Positions 33,681 to 44,084 of a stretch of DNA of 64,000 nucleotides are shown piece by piece; position 1 is the stretch's first letter, and each line of letters starts with the position of its first letter. The DNA comes from Megaustenia siamemsis. Its lineage: Eukaryota > Mollusca > Gastropoda > Stylommatophora > Ariophantidae. The position numbers were made by a program, and so were the translations under genes. The stretch covers positions 70,321,959 through 70,385,958 of the forward strand of contig JAVIAB010000073.1 in the NCBI GenBank assembly GCA_032433765.1. The letters are read 5' to 3'. The notes beneath the pieces were generated by a model. The model worked only from the letters and a program-made list of their open reading frames with translations, did not search any database and had not been told where the DNA came from.

Positions 33681-34544
33681 TAGGTAAGTGTTAATAAAAT
33701 GTTTGAGTTGAGTATTCTAAGTTTGGTTTTCTTGCTTAGTACCTTTGATTTCCATATTTTGTCCAGGTTTTTAAAATGCATTGCTGCTTTTGCTATCCTG
33801 CTTCTGATTTATATCATCGTGATCTCATATACTGCTTGCACTATGCAATCTCATTATCACCAGTCACTGAAAGTATAATGCTACTGCCTAATTATGTGAA
33901 TATCAAAGTACACCTTAATGTGGATATTACTGGTTGAATGTTGGATTTGTATTGAAGAATTCATAGATTCTTCATTCTTTTAATCCTGCTTCTTTCCGTC
34001 TCATTTCACATAGCCCCAGGGGAATTGAACTTCATTCTCTTCATTTCTTGGCTTATGTTTCCAAGCTTGCCAACCTGAAATGCTGATTTAATGTTCCTAT
34101 TGATATAGTCTCTTTATTTTTTTTCAGTCTTGCATGCAGTAGCTTGATAACAATTGAGTGTCATCTGTAGTACATGGCGGTCCCTACTGGATGAAGTGGC
34201 TGCTTTATTAGCTTTAACGTTATTAGCTGTTGATATTGAATATTTTTTTACTTCATTTTACTCAGCAATATATAAAAAGGTAGTTTGCCATTCTTTTCCT
34301 TCTTGGCAGTGACTGTATTAGTCAGAGATCGTAACCATTGTCTCTACAATTGAGATCCTCTGTCTGTCATCACAGAGTGAGGACCATAACTGGCACTACT
34401 TGTTGGCTGCTCCCGCAACACCATCCACAACCTGCTCCAATGACTTCACATATCCCTGAAATGGGGGAGGGGGAAGGGGGGTCGAAACAGGAACACCACC
34501 TCGCCCAAGGGTGTCCCAATGACTAGTGGAGGGTAGGAGACATT

Positions 34545-34760
34545 TTACTCCTCCTTTGGTAGGGGATAACCCTACCCCACTAACCTTATCTACTCTGTAG
34601 CAAGAATTATTCTTAGCTTTTTTAATGAATTCTTCATTTCTGATCTTATCTCTTAGGCTGTTTTCTATCATTCATCTCACCTTCATCTCGGTAGTGGTTA
34701 TTTTTCTTATTATTCTTGCATCTTGGGTACAGGTCTCCATCCATATCTCAATGTTGATGA
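34545..34760 (-). mobile_element. Decayed LINE-D-like fragment
   Basis: Encodes LRDKIRNEEFIKKAK on the minus strand, with TTCATTTCTGATCTTATCTC shared with 990-1020. The adjoining 34430-34560 stretch is G/C-rich and unique in the window. Confidence 0.55.
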
Positions 34761-34959
34761 GTTCAACATATGTACAGAAGATATGAGAAACATTAGAGAA
34801 GCATTTGAAAAAAATTAATATTAAGTTCTTATGATATGTCATGCTTAACAAATACTTAATAAAATACTTAACAAATCAAGCTTATCAATGATGATACATA
34901 ATTTTATTTTCACCTCAATTTGTGAAAAAAGGACCAGTATATCAATGCAACAAAACAAA

Positions 34960-35500
34960 AAAAAAACATGTTTTATAGTGGATAAAAATAGTTGCACAAA
35001 CCTGATGTACATATTAATGGAGAGAAACTGGAATGCATAAGCTGTTTTGAGTATCTTGGATCATTACTAACAAACAATGGAAAGTCTAGCAAGGATATCA
35101 ATAATGACTGAATATTGGCAGCTTAACACATGTGGCAAGGAATTTATACAACAACAGTAAATACATGTTTTTCCCTGTAGCAACATATGGATGTGAAATG
35201 TGGCCTGTCTACAGATTTGCTGAAAAATCCATAAATGTTTTCTAAAGCTAGTGTTACATAAGAATACTCAAAAGTACCAAGGGGAGAGAAAAAAACCAGT
35301 TACGCCTGGCAATACCTTACAGAAAACTGGTTTGCTAAAGTATATAAAAGAAGAGTAAACTATTTTGGTTATATAAAACACCTTAATGGGCTACAAACAA
35401 TTATGGAGAGTATGGTACCAATGTATGTGAGAGAGGAAGATCAAGAAGATATTGAGTGCAAGATAGTGCAAATAGGGTGGGATTTACTGCTGTAGGTGCT
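34960..35500 (+). mobile_element. Decayed LINE fragment
   Basis: Encodes VHINGEKLECISCFEYLGSLL and TNNGKSSKDI, which is the post-palm EYLGS region of a LINE, then TYGCEMW. Frame is lost repeatedly. Family not assigned. Confidence 0.65.
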
Positions 35501-35610
35501 GGACATCTCATGCAGGGCAGAGAAAACTCCAGAGTTACTGTCATGGAAGCAAGTTGCAATAGGGACAAGCTGGATGATGATGGTGGTGGTGATTGGTTTT
35601 ATGTGGAACA

Positions 35611-35710
35611 TAAAGAACTGCCTGCAATAATAAAGAACTGCCTGCAATAATAAATAACTGCCTACAATAATAAAGAACTGCCTGCAATAATAAAGAACTG
35701 CCTGCAATAA
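35611..35710. repeat. 20-bp tandem repeat, five copies
   Basis: Five head-to-tail copies of TAAAGAACTGCCTGCAATAA, four perfect and one with two changes. It follows a (GAT)(GGT) rich stretch that resembles a LINE tail. Confidence 0.97.
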
Positions 35711-35989
35711 ACACCTATCAGTAATAAAGTTTGTATACTAGAAAGTCTTTACGCAAAGGGACACAATAACTTAACATCCTGGAATGGAAGAGTATATACA
35801 AGGCAAATGAGCAGTGACAGACAAGGACTAAAGTGAACTGATAACACCAAGAGATGTGCGCAAGCAAGACAAGAGGCAAAGTAAAGTAGCACTGAGAGAC
35901 AAATAATAATAAATGAATATTATTATAGAGGGAAACTTCAGAGGCGATAATCAGCGAATCAATTCAGAGGAAGAGGTATGTTTACAGCA

Positions 35990-36165
35990 CTTGGAAAAAT
36001 TGACAAATAATCAACAGAAAAAAATATGGACCAAAGCAGGATCGAACCCGTACTCAGTGGCATAGCGCCTTGCCACGAAAAGCCAAAAACTAGGGAACAC
36101 TGCCACTCAGCTAACTAAAAAATTAGCTTTGTAGGCAATGTCTTTCACGCAGGTGTTCTCATGAC
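35990..36165 (-). mobile_element. tRNA-like SINE, family S4
   Basis: In minus orientation TTAGCTGAGTGGCAGTG resembles an A box and GGGTTCGATCCTGC a B box, separated by about 55 bp as in a tRNA-like head. Only one copy is seen, so the SINE call is tentative. A tRNA pseudogene is the alternative. Confidence 0.5.
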
Positions 36166-36500
36166 TATAACATAAGGCTGCGATCACAGCTCAGAAATAC
36201 ATAGTGTATCTGTATTTTTTCCTGTTAAGACAAGTATCTCCCGGATAGGGTAGGGCTGAATACTTGCATTGCAGACAAACATTTAGGACGAAACAGCACG
36301 AATAGTAGTTTCCAGTGGTACCAAAGTAGCACTCTATGGTAGCCTACCATATGCAGAGACAACATAAGATGATTATTACAAAATACTCTTTTGTTTTTCC
36401 AAGGCCACGATGCATAATGAGACAGTAAGAAATAAGCTACTTTTAAAATTTAACAATTGTAATATTTTATTTCTATTTTACCTTAACATTACTACAGTGA

Positions 36501-37821
36501 TTAACCCTAATTTACGATACCGTAGTAAAAATTATCACATCAAAACACAAATTCTTCCAAATTTGACATTTTGCTGTGTTCAATCATCCCACCTCCTGTA
36601 CCTTCCTAATTACCACGTCCGGTGATCTCTCTGAGTGTTTGATTTGTTTCTATTGTTGTCAAATTTTTATTTTTTATTTTGTGAGATATGATCTCATATA
36701 ATGTGAACAATTTTTCAAATTTTCAAGAAATTGGTGCTGCTACCAGGGAAATTTTCTCAGTTTTCGGTCGACATAAAATAATCCGTTGTAACTCTGGAAA
36801 TGCAGCGAATAACGATAGACATTGTAACACGTCAGATCTCCGAGGTGAAATTCTGGTCATAAATCGATCTGAGACCAGAAATCCGAGTTCCCTGTGTCTG
36901 TCCTAGTGTAAAAGCACAGCTGTGTGTCAAAAAGTTCAAAGAAAACATTATTTTTAGAGGTCCTAATGTTACAATTAAGTGGTAGTAATTTTTGGTACGG
37001 TATTGTAAACGTATATACATGTTTGTATTGCTTGTCATGTTTATATGTATGACATATAAACATGACAAGAAAAAAATATGGACTAGATATGAATATCAAA
37101 AAGACTAAAACTATGACCATAAACAAAGAAAATACTCAAAACCCACAAATGGATATCAAAATTGAAGGAATAGACCTGGAGACAGCTCAGAACTACAACT
37201 ACCTTGGACATACTATAACCAGTGATGAAAAATGTACAACTGAAATAAACAAAAGAATAGGAATGGCAAAAAGTAATTTTAATGTCATGAAGAACATACT
37301 AACATCAAAACAAATAACACGAGGGCTAAAACTAAGAATAGCAAAATGTTACATCTTCTCAATATTCCTATATGGTGCAGAAACATGGACATTAGACAAG
37401 AAAACAGAACAGAGAATTGAAGCCTTTGAACTGTGGTTATATAGAAGAATAGGTAAAATTGGATGGAAGGAAAAGAAAACAAACGATAAAGTCTTAAAAC
37501 AACTAAAAATTAAAAGAGAACTACTAAACACAATTCAAACAAGACAAGTGTGATTTTTGGGCCATGTTAAAAGACACAACAGCCTACTAAAAGTAATCCT
37601 GGAGGGGAAAATACAAGGTAAAAGAGGCAGAGGCAGACCAAGACTAACATGGACGAGTGACATCAAAAGATGGACAAATCAGCCTGACGGCCTGCACCAT
37701 CGGAGCAAGAGACAGAGCAGAATGGCGCTCCATGGTAGCCAACCTCCATTGCGGAGACGGCACTGGATGATGATGATTGTAAACATGTCGGCCACAGATA
37801 GGTATTGTAATCTAGGGTTAA
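36501..37821. mobile_element. piggyBac-like non-autonomous element, copy 1, with nested LINE-A
   Basis: Starts TTAACCCTAATTTACGATAC (36501) and ends with the inverse, whose reverse complement is TTAACCCTAGATTACAATAC (37818-37821 holds the outer TTAA). TTAA targets followed by CCCT termini are characteristic of piggyBac-superfamily elements. No transposase is visible. A LINE-A sits inside at about 37057-37775, flanked by repeats of ATTGTAAAC. Copy 2 is at 52628-54074. Confidence 0.8.
37057..37775 (+). mobile_element. LINE-A copy, 3' portion
   Basis: A 163-codon frame (37062-37553) reads KKYGLDMNIKKTKTMTINK, NYNYLGHTITSDEKC, FLYGAETWTLDKKTEQ and LWLYRRIGKIGWKEKK. One frameshift at about 37553 separates it from GHVKRHNSLLKVILEGK and KRGRGRPRLTWTSDI. 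It ends GATGATGATTG. It is a young-looking copy. Confidence 0.92.
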
Positions 37822-37849
37822 TATGTTTACACAAATTTTTTCCACCCAG

Positions 37850-37965
37850 GAATCACAGCGAGTGGTCAATTTATTAAATGAAAGACAGCTTATTCCTCCA
37901 GAGGGGTTAGAGACAGTTAAACCTGTACTACCAAATGATCTTAAAAAAGTCAACTGCAGTCCAGA
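37850..37965 (+). CDS. Sec24AB: Sec24 (A/B class), coding exon 7
   Basis: Residues 523-561: ESQRVVNLLNERQLIPPEG then LETVKPVLPNDLKKVNCSPE. This is the conserved entry to the folded core of Sec24, where A/B-class proteins have a similar LL-ER-(I/L)-P word and LKK-NCSPE. The acceptor CCACCCAG|GAATCA is phase 0, and the donor CCAGA|GTAAGT leaves phase 2. The right terminus of a piggyBac-like element lies 28 bp before the exon. Confidence 0.95.
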
Positions 37966-38254
37966 GTAAGTTTCTTGTTCTACTCTTGTTTGTTAAAGTA
38001 GTTCTTTGTGTTATATAATATTGACATGCAGAATGTAAACTAGTCATTAATTAGTGTTATATGTGTCACATGCAGGTTTCTGTTTAAAATATGGTACCAC
38101 TGATTTGACAGTATAACTATGTTTTAGTAAAATAACACGAAAGAACCCTATCATTTCTATCTGTCTTTACAACATTTTCCTATTTCATGGGTCTGCCCTG
38201 GAGGACCATAGAAGAAAGGCTGCTTGCCCAGTGCAGTCACCACATGTTTGAGTT

Positions 38255-38364
38255 TTTATTTCACTCCCGACAGTGACCCTGTGGAAAATGTGACCCGGCA
38301 GTGATTCGAACCTGCATTCTCTTGGTCTGGAACATGACAAGCTATCAATTCAGTCACCCAGCTG
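38255..38364 (-). mobile_element. tRNA-like SINE fragment, family S5
   Basis: On the minus strand TGGGTGACTGAATTGATAGC looks like a D-arm/A-box region and CAGGTTCGAATCACTGCCGG like a T-arm with B box. A decayed tRNA pseudogene is an alternative. Confidence 0.5.
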
Positions 38365-38580
38365 ATATGACATAGAGGTGATATGGTTTTAGTGCCAATA
38401 CTTTATCCATCAACAAATTTTTTTTGATCAATTTCGTCAGCATTATGCCAGTGTTGGTTTTCTCTCCCAGAAAATAAAAAATTCCAGTACTCATCAAAGG
38501 CTGGGTGAACCAGGAAGTAATCCATCAAGCAAAACTGATCTCTTGTTTTCAGAAAACCAGCTCACTAATCACTGCTATCC
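38365..38580 (-). mobile_element. SINE S1, decayed
   Basis: Reverse complement keeps S1 landmarks: GTTCACCCAGCCTTTGATG, AGTACTGGAATTTTTTATTT, CTGGGAGAGAAAACC and GCATAATGCTGACG. The B box is damaged. Confidence 0.75.
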
Positions 38581-38584
38581 CATC

Positions 38585-38855
38585 CATCCATCGACGATTC
38601 GAGCCGTAGTCGGTCCTGCCAATAGGGTATTGACTCAATACTTTCCCTGTTTCAAAATTGTATTTCTAGCATTTTCAATCCATGCAAAGGTCTTTTATCA
38701 AATATCGCTATTTGTCTCTGTTCTGTGCAAGCACCTCGATCTCATAGAGGGAGCCGATTCCTGCTGCCTTAGCCTCACTGATCACAGTTCTTCTCAGTGA
38801 TTCCCTGGGTTGGCCTCTTTTCCTTCTGCCTGTTGTTTCTCACTTGAAGGAAATT
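38585..38855 (-). mobile_element. LINE-D 3' fragment
   Basis: Same family as 6470-6763. It contains TTCGAGCCGTAGTCGG, CTCATAGAGGGAGCCGATTC and CTGGGTTGGCCTCTTTTCC in plus-strand orientation, which encode GRPRE and GIGSL-EI on the minus strand. Confidence 0.85.
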
Positions 38856-38927
38856 GCTATACTGTTAGGACCAAAAAGAGTTTATTTTCTTATAAGTTTC
38901 TATGAAATTTACAAAATAGCACACAAC

Positions 38928-39365
38928 ACTGGGTGGTCTAGGTGTAAAACATTGGCCTCTAACCAGGAAGGTCCTGGGTTGTGATGCTGCCACAGGAAGT
39001 GGTAATTTTTCACTTAGAATTTGTGGTTTCTTCATGGCTTTACCTCTCCCTGGTCTCATGAGTAGTGAGACCTGATGTCTAGCCCTCTCAGATAAAGGTG
39101 AAAAACAGGAGGTCCCATGTGTACTCACACAAGCTAAAGAACTCTTGCTGGTTAAAAGTCACAAAAAGAGTAGACTATAAAATGGCAGCAGTCTGGACAA
39201 ATATTGCTTAGCAAATTTACCCATGATGAAGATGGTTGTGTTGGTGAAAGGTATATATCCACGTTTTGCCATAAATTAGTGACAGAATGTTTTCCATGCT
39301 CACTTTACAGGTGAATGCTAAAAGGAGAAGAAGAAAATAACATAGTTTAAGAAAAAATATGGGCA
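38928..39365 (+). mobile_element. tRNA-derived SINE, family S2
   Basis: Head TGGGTGGTCTAGGTGTAAAA (A box) and CCTGGGTTGTGATGC (decayed B box), then GATGTCTAGCCCTCTCAG, GAGGTCCCATGTG and the 3' GTGAATGCTAAAAGGAGAAG. After that come AACATAGTTTAAGAAAAAAT and GGGCA, which also occur in inverse at 43103-43135. Confidence 0.85.
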
Positions 39366-39374
39366 TGCCATCAT

Positions 39375-39715
39375 CTATCTATCTATTGACCTTTCGAGCC
39401 GTAGTCGACCATAGGGCATAGACCCAGATACTCTCTCTCTCTCTCTCTCTCTCATCTAAATTTTATTCTAGCAGTTTTCAATCCTTGTAAATATCTTTTA
39501 TTAAAACTTGCCATTTGTCTGTGTTCTGTGTAAGCAACTCTATCTCATTGAGGGAGCCGATTCCTGCTGCTCTTGCCTCTCTGATCAATGTTCTTCTCAG
39601 TGTCTCCCTGGGTCAGCCTCTTTTCCTCTTACGTGTTGTTTCCCGCATGAGGGCTTGCTTTGTCATTCGGTTATTATCTCTCCTCATCACACTGTCCAAC
39701 ATGCTGTCATTATAT
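39375..39715 (-). mobile_element. LINE-D 3' fragment, intact across the LINE-I target
   Basis: Begins with an (ATCT)n stretch, which is the tail of the element in minus orientation, then TTCGAGCCGTAGTCGACC. It encodes KRGRPRETLR-like sequence and reads through TTCGGTTATTATCTCTC without insertion. It contains a (CT)n run at 39433-39452. Confidence 0.85.
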
Positions 39716-39840
39716 ATGTAAATTTATAATATTCATTGTTATCTGTTTTCATTATTGTTGTTAATGTTATGATAGAATCTTCGAGAACATGTGTTGCTCA
39801 AAGATGGTTTTATGTTTTTTCTTCTTTACTTTGTGAACAG

Positions 39841-39943
39841 AATATTTAGATGTACTCTGAATGCACTGCCTCAAACTTCTGCATTGCTCAACAAAGCTAG
39901 ATTGCCCCTAGGAATTCTGATTCATCCCTTCAGGGACTTGTCA
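39841..39943 (+). CDS. Sec24AB: Sec24 (A/B class), coding exon 8
   Basis: Residues 561-595: IFRCTLNALPQTSALLNKAR followed by LPLGILIHPFRDLS. This is one of the most conserved blocks of Sec24, immediately before the zinc finger, and settles the family assignment. The acceptor GTGAACAG|AATATT completes the split Glu codon, and the donor TTGTCA|GTAAGT leaves phase 0. The following intron is over 22 kb. Confidence 0.97.
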
Positions 39944-41084
39944 GTAAGTATAACATCATCTTTTTTTTTATTTGCTCTGTGATGTGATGCAATAGCAAGT
40001 TTATAATGTGAATCTTTGTCTGAGAATTGTGTTACCTTGAATCTTGTTTGATGTGAGATTGTTGACATTATCTTGTTTCTGTTAATATTGTATGTTCTTT
40101 TTTTCAATTTATAAATGTAGATAATCTTTAGTGGTGAATAATGTTATACATTTATTTGTTTACATTTAAAGCATGCATTTGTGCTATTGTGTGTATTTTG
40201 ATGTTTTTTTTAAAAATAAAAACTTTTGCTCATTATAAATTGCTCATTGGTGTGCTGTGAATTCATTTGGTCAGGAGATATAAATATGATAATGTTTCTA
40301 ACTACAGAATACAAATGTAAATAAGTTATAGCCACTAAATAGTTTAATTATCAATAACTACTACACACTAGTTGAATAATTTAGTCACTAGTCTATACCT
40401 TTATGAGTAGATGCAAAAAGAATCATGACAAATATTTATAGTTACTAAATGTTCATCACATAGCAATAATTGATTACAGGAATTAACATCAATGCACTCT
40501 GGTCACACACATATATATGTTATAGTTCGTTCACAAATTTGTGCCCATAGAGTTGATCAATTATATCGGAAACTGATGAATTTCTGTAATTCTTTTTCAT
40601 GTAATCTTATTTTTTCACTGATCTTCAGATTATATAACATTTAAATACAAAGATAGTCTGATTTTTGCACAAATCATTTTTTGTTATATAATTTTAGGAA
40701 AATATCAAACCCAGTGCTCTAAACATTAGATTTTACTGTAAATTATGTTCATTTTCTAACAATGCAAGCCAAAGGCATATCCGTATCACATTGAAGAGGG
40801 CAAAATTTTCCATTTGATTTTATATCTTTGTCATAGAGACAGGTAAACTTTGACCAAAGTGTCAAACAGACATATTCGCCAAATAGCAGGCGTGTCATCA
40901 ATAAAATATATGGAACAACCAGAACATCAAACACACATATTCAGCAGATAGTAAGAGTGTCATGAATAAAATAGTGCACATGTCATTCCGAATCAGAAGT
41001 CTCTAAGAGGTTAACAACTGTTATCGGTTGGACAAACTGCAAACCATCTCATTGCCAGTATTGTTCCTCTTCTCTGAGCACGTG

Positions 41085-42115
41085 GTCGTCACGTTTTCTC
41101 CAGTATTCAATGTCTATTGTTAAGAGGGTATCACGCGTCAATTCTTTAACATCACATTTTTATTGTAGTGTTCTGCACAGCAACTTGTCCTTTGACTTTA
41201 GCCCACACAAGTTCTATTGGGTTGAGGTGCGAATGATAAGATGGGAGGCTGAGAGATGTGTGTCCATACTTTGCAATTATTTTATCAATTTGATATAACT
41301 TTGTCTTCTTAGTTTGTTAAACAAGTTGCAACAACTCTGGTTTTAACCATTACAAGACATGAAGGTTTATCCAGAATGGGGACTATAGGAGTTCTCTATC
41401 CAGTCTCTGAAAATTTGTCTATTCATTTCAGTGTGATAGCCCCTAATGTCTGTAGACTTTGATTGAAAAATAAGTTTTGTGTCATTAACATTATTCTCTA
41501 CTGCCAGCATGTACCAATATAATGCGTGGTCCTTTGCTGCTGTGAATGCTTCTTTTATTTTCTCTGTCAACTGATTGCCATTCTTTCTCATATGTATGAT
41601 GAGCATTGACCCACGTTTCATCCAAATATACTATATCGTAGCCTTCCATTCATTGCTCACAGATCTGCCTCAGGTATTTGCTTCAGGCAGCTATCAGGTG
41701 TGGTTTTTCACAGACAATATTTCTAACACTAGCAGATTTTCGAAAAGTGAAACCAACGCCTCTTACGATTTTCCGAAGAGTCATTTTTAAGATTTCAATA
41801 TCACATTCTAATTGCATTCAAACTTTTAAATTTGCACAGTGTAACAAGCTGATTCGATTCAAACATTTTCTAAATTTCACGTCTAATAACATCTTTGTCA
41901 AAATCAACTTTCATTTTTTTCCTTGCTTGACCCTCGCCTCTGCAGAGTCAAAGTTCTGTCCTATCCATCGATTGAAAGACTTTCTATCTATATTTAGAGC
42001 TGCCTGTGTTCTGTTTTCTGGTTTTTTGATATCGTAATATAACCGACCTCTTTTAGATTCTTTGCAAAAGTGCCTGTACAAAAACACAGTTACCTTTTGC
42101 ATAGTGATGAATTTA
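41085..42115 (-). pseudogene. Decayed DDE transposase of the IS630/Tc1/mariner superfamily
   Basis: Read on the minus strand from 42102: a basic N-terminal part (FCKESKRGRLYYDIKKP, TQAALNIDRKSFNRWIG), then YDIVYLDETWVNAHHTYEKE at 41640-41581, where the Asp of LDETW is the first catalytic residue. Then come FQSKSTDIRGYHTEMNRQ, a damaged stretch where the second catalytic Asp (usually a (V/M)DNA word) is not recoverable, and LSLPSYHSHLNPIELVWAK near 41250-41190, holding the acidic N-P-I-E region. Several frameshifts and stops. It is inactive. Confidence 0.85.
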
Positions 42116-42399
42116 CACTACTTCAACTCTTCATGGTTTTAAAAATCAAGTAGTCACTTCACAACAGCTTACAAATTATCACATCAAAGAATATACATTA
42201 ATAGTAAATATTTTGTCAAAATACGCCTCTGGACCAATTTAACATGAAAACCGGAAATGAAATAAGCAAAAAAAACCTCGGAGTGGCACATGTCTTACAA
42301 GTTACGAGTGCGAAACGGTGCTAAGATTGTGTGGAGTGAGCGTGAAATTTGCCTTTTAAATGGTGATTTGATTACAACAAATGTGGGTATTGTCATTAT

Positions 42400-43080
42400 T
42401 CATCATTGAGTGCCGTCTCCGCATCGAAGGTTGGCTACCATGGAGCGCCATTCCACTCTGTCTCTTGCTTTGATGGTGCAGATTGTCATAGGTTGACTTG
42501 TCCATCTTTTGATGTTACTCGTCCATGTTATTTGACCATGTTAGTCTTGGTCTGCCTCTGCTTCTTTTACCTTGTATTTTCCCTTCAAATATTACTTTTA
42601 TTAGGCTGTTGTGTCCTTTAACATACCCCAAAAATTTAATTTGTCTTGTTCTAATTATGTTTAGTAGTTCTCTTTTCATTTTTAGTTGTTTTAAAACTTC
42701 ATCATTTGTTTTCTTTTCTTTCCATCCAATTCTACCTATTCATCTATAAATCCACATTTCAAAGGCTTCAATTTTCTGTTCTGTTTTCTTGTCTAATGTC
42801 CATGTTTCTGCACCATACAGGAATATTGAGAAGATGTAATATTTTGCTATTCTTAGTTTTAGTCCTGGTGTTATTTGTTTTGATGTTAGTATATTTTTCA
42901 TGGCATTAAAATTACTTTTTGCATACCTATTCTTTTGTTTATTTCAGTTGTACATTTTCCATCACTGGTTATAGTGTGTCCCAGGTAGTTGTAGCTCTGA
43001 ACTGTCTCCAGGTATATTTCTTCAACTTTGATATTTAATTGTAGATCTTGAGAGTTTTCTTTGTTTAGGATCTTATTTAG
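42400..43080 (-). mobile_element. LINE-A copy nested in the DNA transposon
   Basis: 3' end at left (ATCATTGAGTGCCGTCTCC), then reverse complements of the GRPRLTW, KQLKMKREL, WTLDKKTEQ and NYNYLGHTITSDGKC coding parts. It ends near 43080 in (ATAG)n. Confidence 0.88.
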
Positions 43081-43102
43081 ATAGATAGATGACAGCACAT
43101 TA

Positions 43103-43172
43103 TGCCCATATTTTTTCTTAAACTATGTTATTTTCTTCTTCTCCTTTTAGCATTCACCTATAAAGTGAGCAT
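43103..43172 (-). repeat. Inverted copy of the S2-tail junction at 39297-39365
   Basis: The reverse complement matches 39297-39365 over about 70 bp with one difference, including TTTAAGAAAAAATATGGGCA beyond the S2 tail and an ATCTATCT stretch on the far side. Confidence 0.85.
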
Positions 43173-44084
43173 GGACACATTCTGTCACTATGAAGAGTTT
43201 ATGTGGGTATTGTAAAATCCTAAAATTTAGGACAAGCAAGAAAATCATATTTTTATATATCTCAAATAAACAAAAATCTTTCTTAAATGCATGACAGTAG
43301 GGAAAAAAATCAGACTGAAGGTCGGTGAAAAAATAAGATTTCACGAAAAAGAATAACAGAAATTTAAAAAAAACAGTTTCTGAGATAATTAATAAACTCT
43401 GTGGGCACGAATTTCTGAACGGACTATAATTGTTCCTAACAGGTTATAAACCCATACCATAAGCTCTTTTCTATATCCATTATATGTTTACATTAAAATT
43501 GTCTCAGGACAATTGCTGATTAGTCAATTGTCACACTTAGAACAAGTACATTTCCACCAATAGATCTTTTATGGCACTCATCTATCACCTTTCATTTCTA
43601 TCTATAAACTTTTGTTTGACCAAGCCAGTGTACAATCTTCCTTTCTCCTCTTTCTTCCCTTTTTCTTGTACCCAATGGAATGTCGTTGAAGATACAAATT
43701 TCTAATTCTTGCCCTTGTGGCAGCTTCAATCATTGCCAATTGATGTTTTTGTAGCATTTCTTTGATGCTGACTGTCCATCTTATTCTGGGACTACCTCTT
43801 GCTTTTCTCTTTTACTGTATGCCTTTTATGGTAAGGAATCACACATCATTCTTTCGAGATGGGCAAACCATTTTATTTCTTGTTTCTCTGTGTAGCTTAG
43901 GAATGAGTGAATGTTTACAATCACTGGTCTCAAATAATAAATAAATAAAATTAGAAAATAAAACTAGACAAACATTGACTGTCTAAAGGCATATAGACAT
44001 AATTGGAAGCCCTGACTACCCATTATCTTCCCTTGTGTGTGGTTCCCCTAGTCCTGCTCAAATATCTTTGCAACTGTTTTATCA

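Larger units (their letters stand above)
27418..37849 (+). other. Sec24AB: Sec24 intron 6 (10.4 kb)
   Basis: Donor GTTAGT, acceptor CCACCCAG. Holds a near-full-length LINE-B, LINE-C, several decayed LINEs, a 20-bp tandem repeat, an S4 SINE and a piggyBac-like element with a nested LINE-A. The stretches 30690-31120, 33690-34330 and 35711-35985 show no gene. Confidence 0.85.
37966..39840 (+). other. Sec24AB: Sec24 intron 7
   Basis: Donor GTAAGT, acceptor GTGAACAG. From 38255 to 39715 it is packed with SINE and LINE-D fragments. The first 290 bp and the last 120 bp show nothing named. Confidence 0.85.
40520..43429. mobile_element. DNA transposon of IS630/Tc1/mariner type with long inverted termini
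   Basis: The left end (about 40520-40624) and the right end (about 43326-43429, reverse complement) align over about 105 bp with roughly 80% identity: TTATAGTTCGTTCACAAATT versus TTATAGTCCGTTCAGAAATT, and later AATCTTATTTTTTCAC in both. TA is present at both outer borders. A decayed transposase lies on the minus strand inside, and a LINE-A plus an S2 tail occupy 42400-43180. Confidence 0.85.

Noticed and set aside
35611..35710. CRISPR-like array or coding repeat
   Set aside because: The 20-bp units abut without spacers, and 20 is not a multiple of three.
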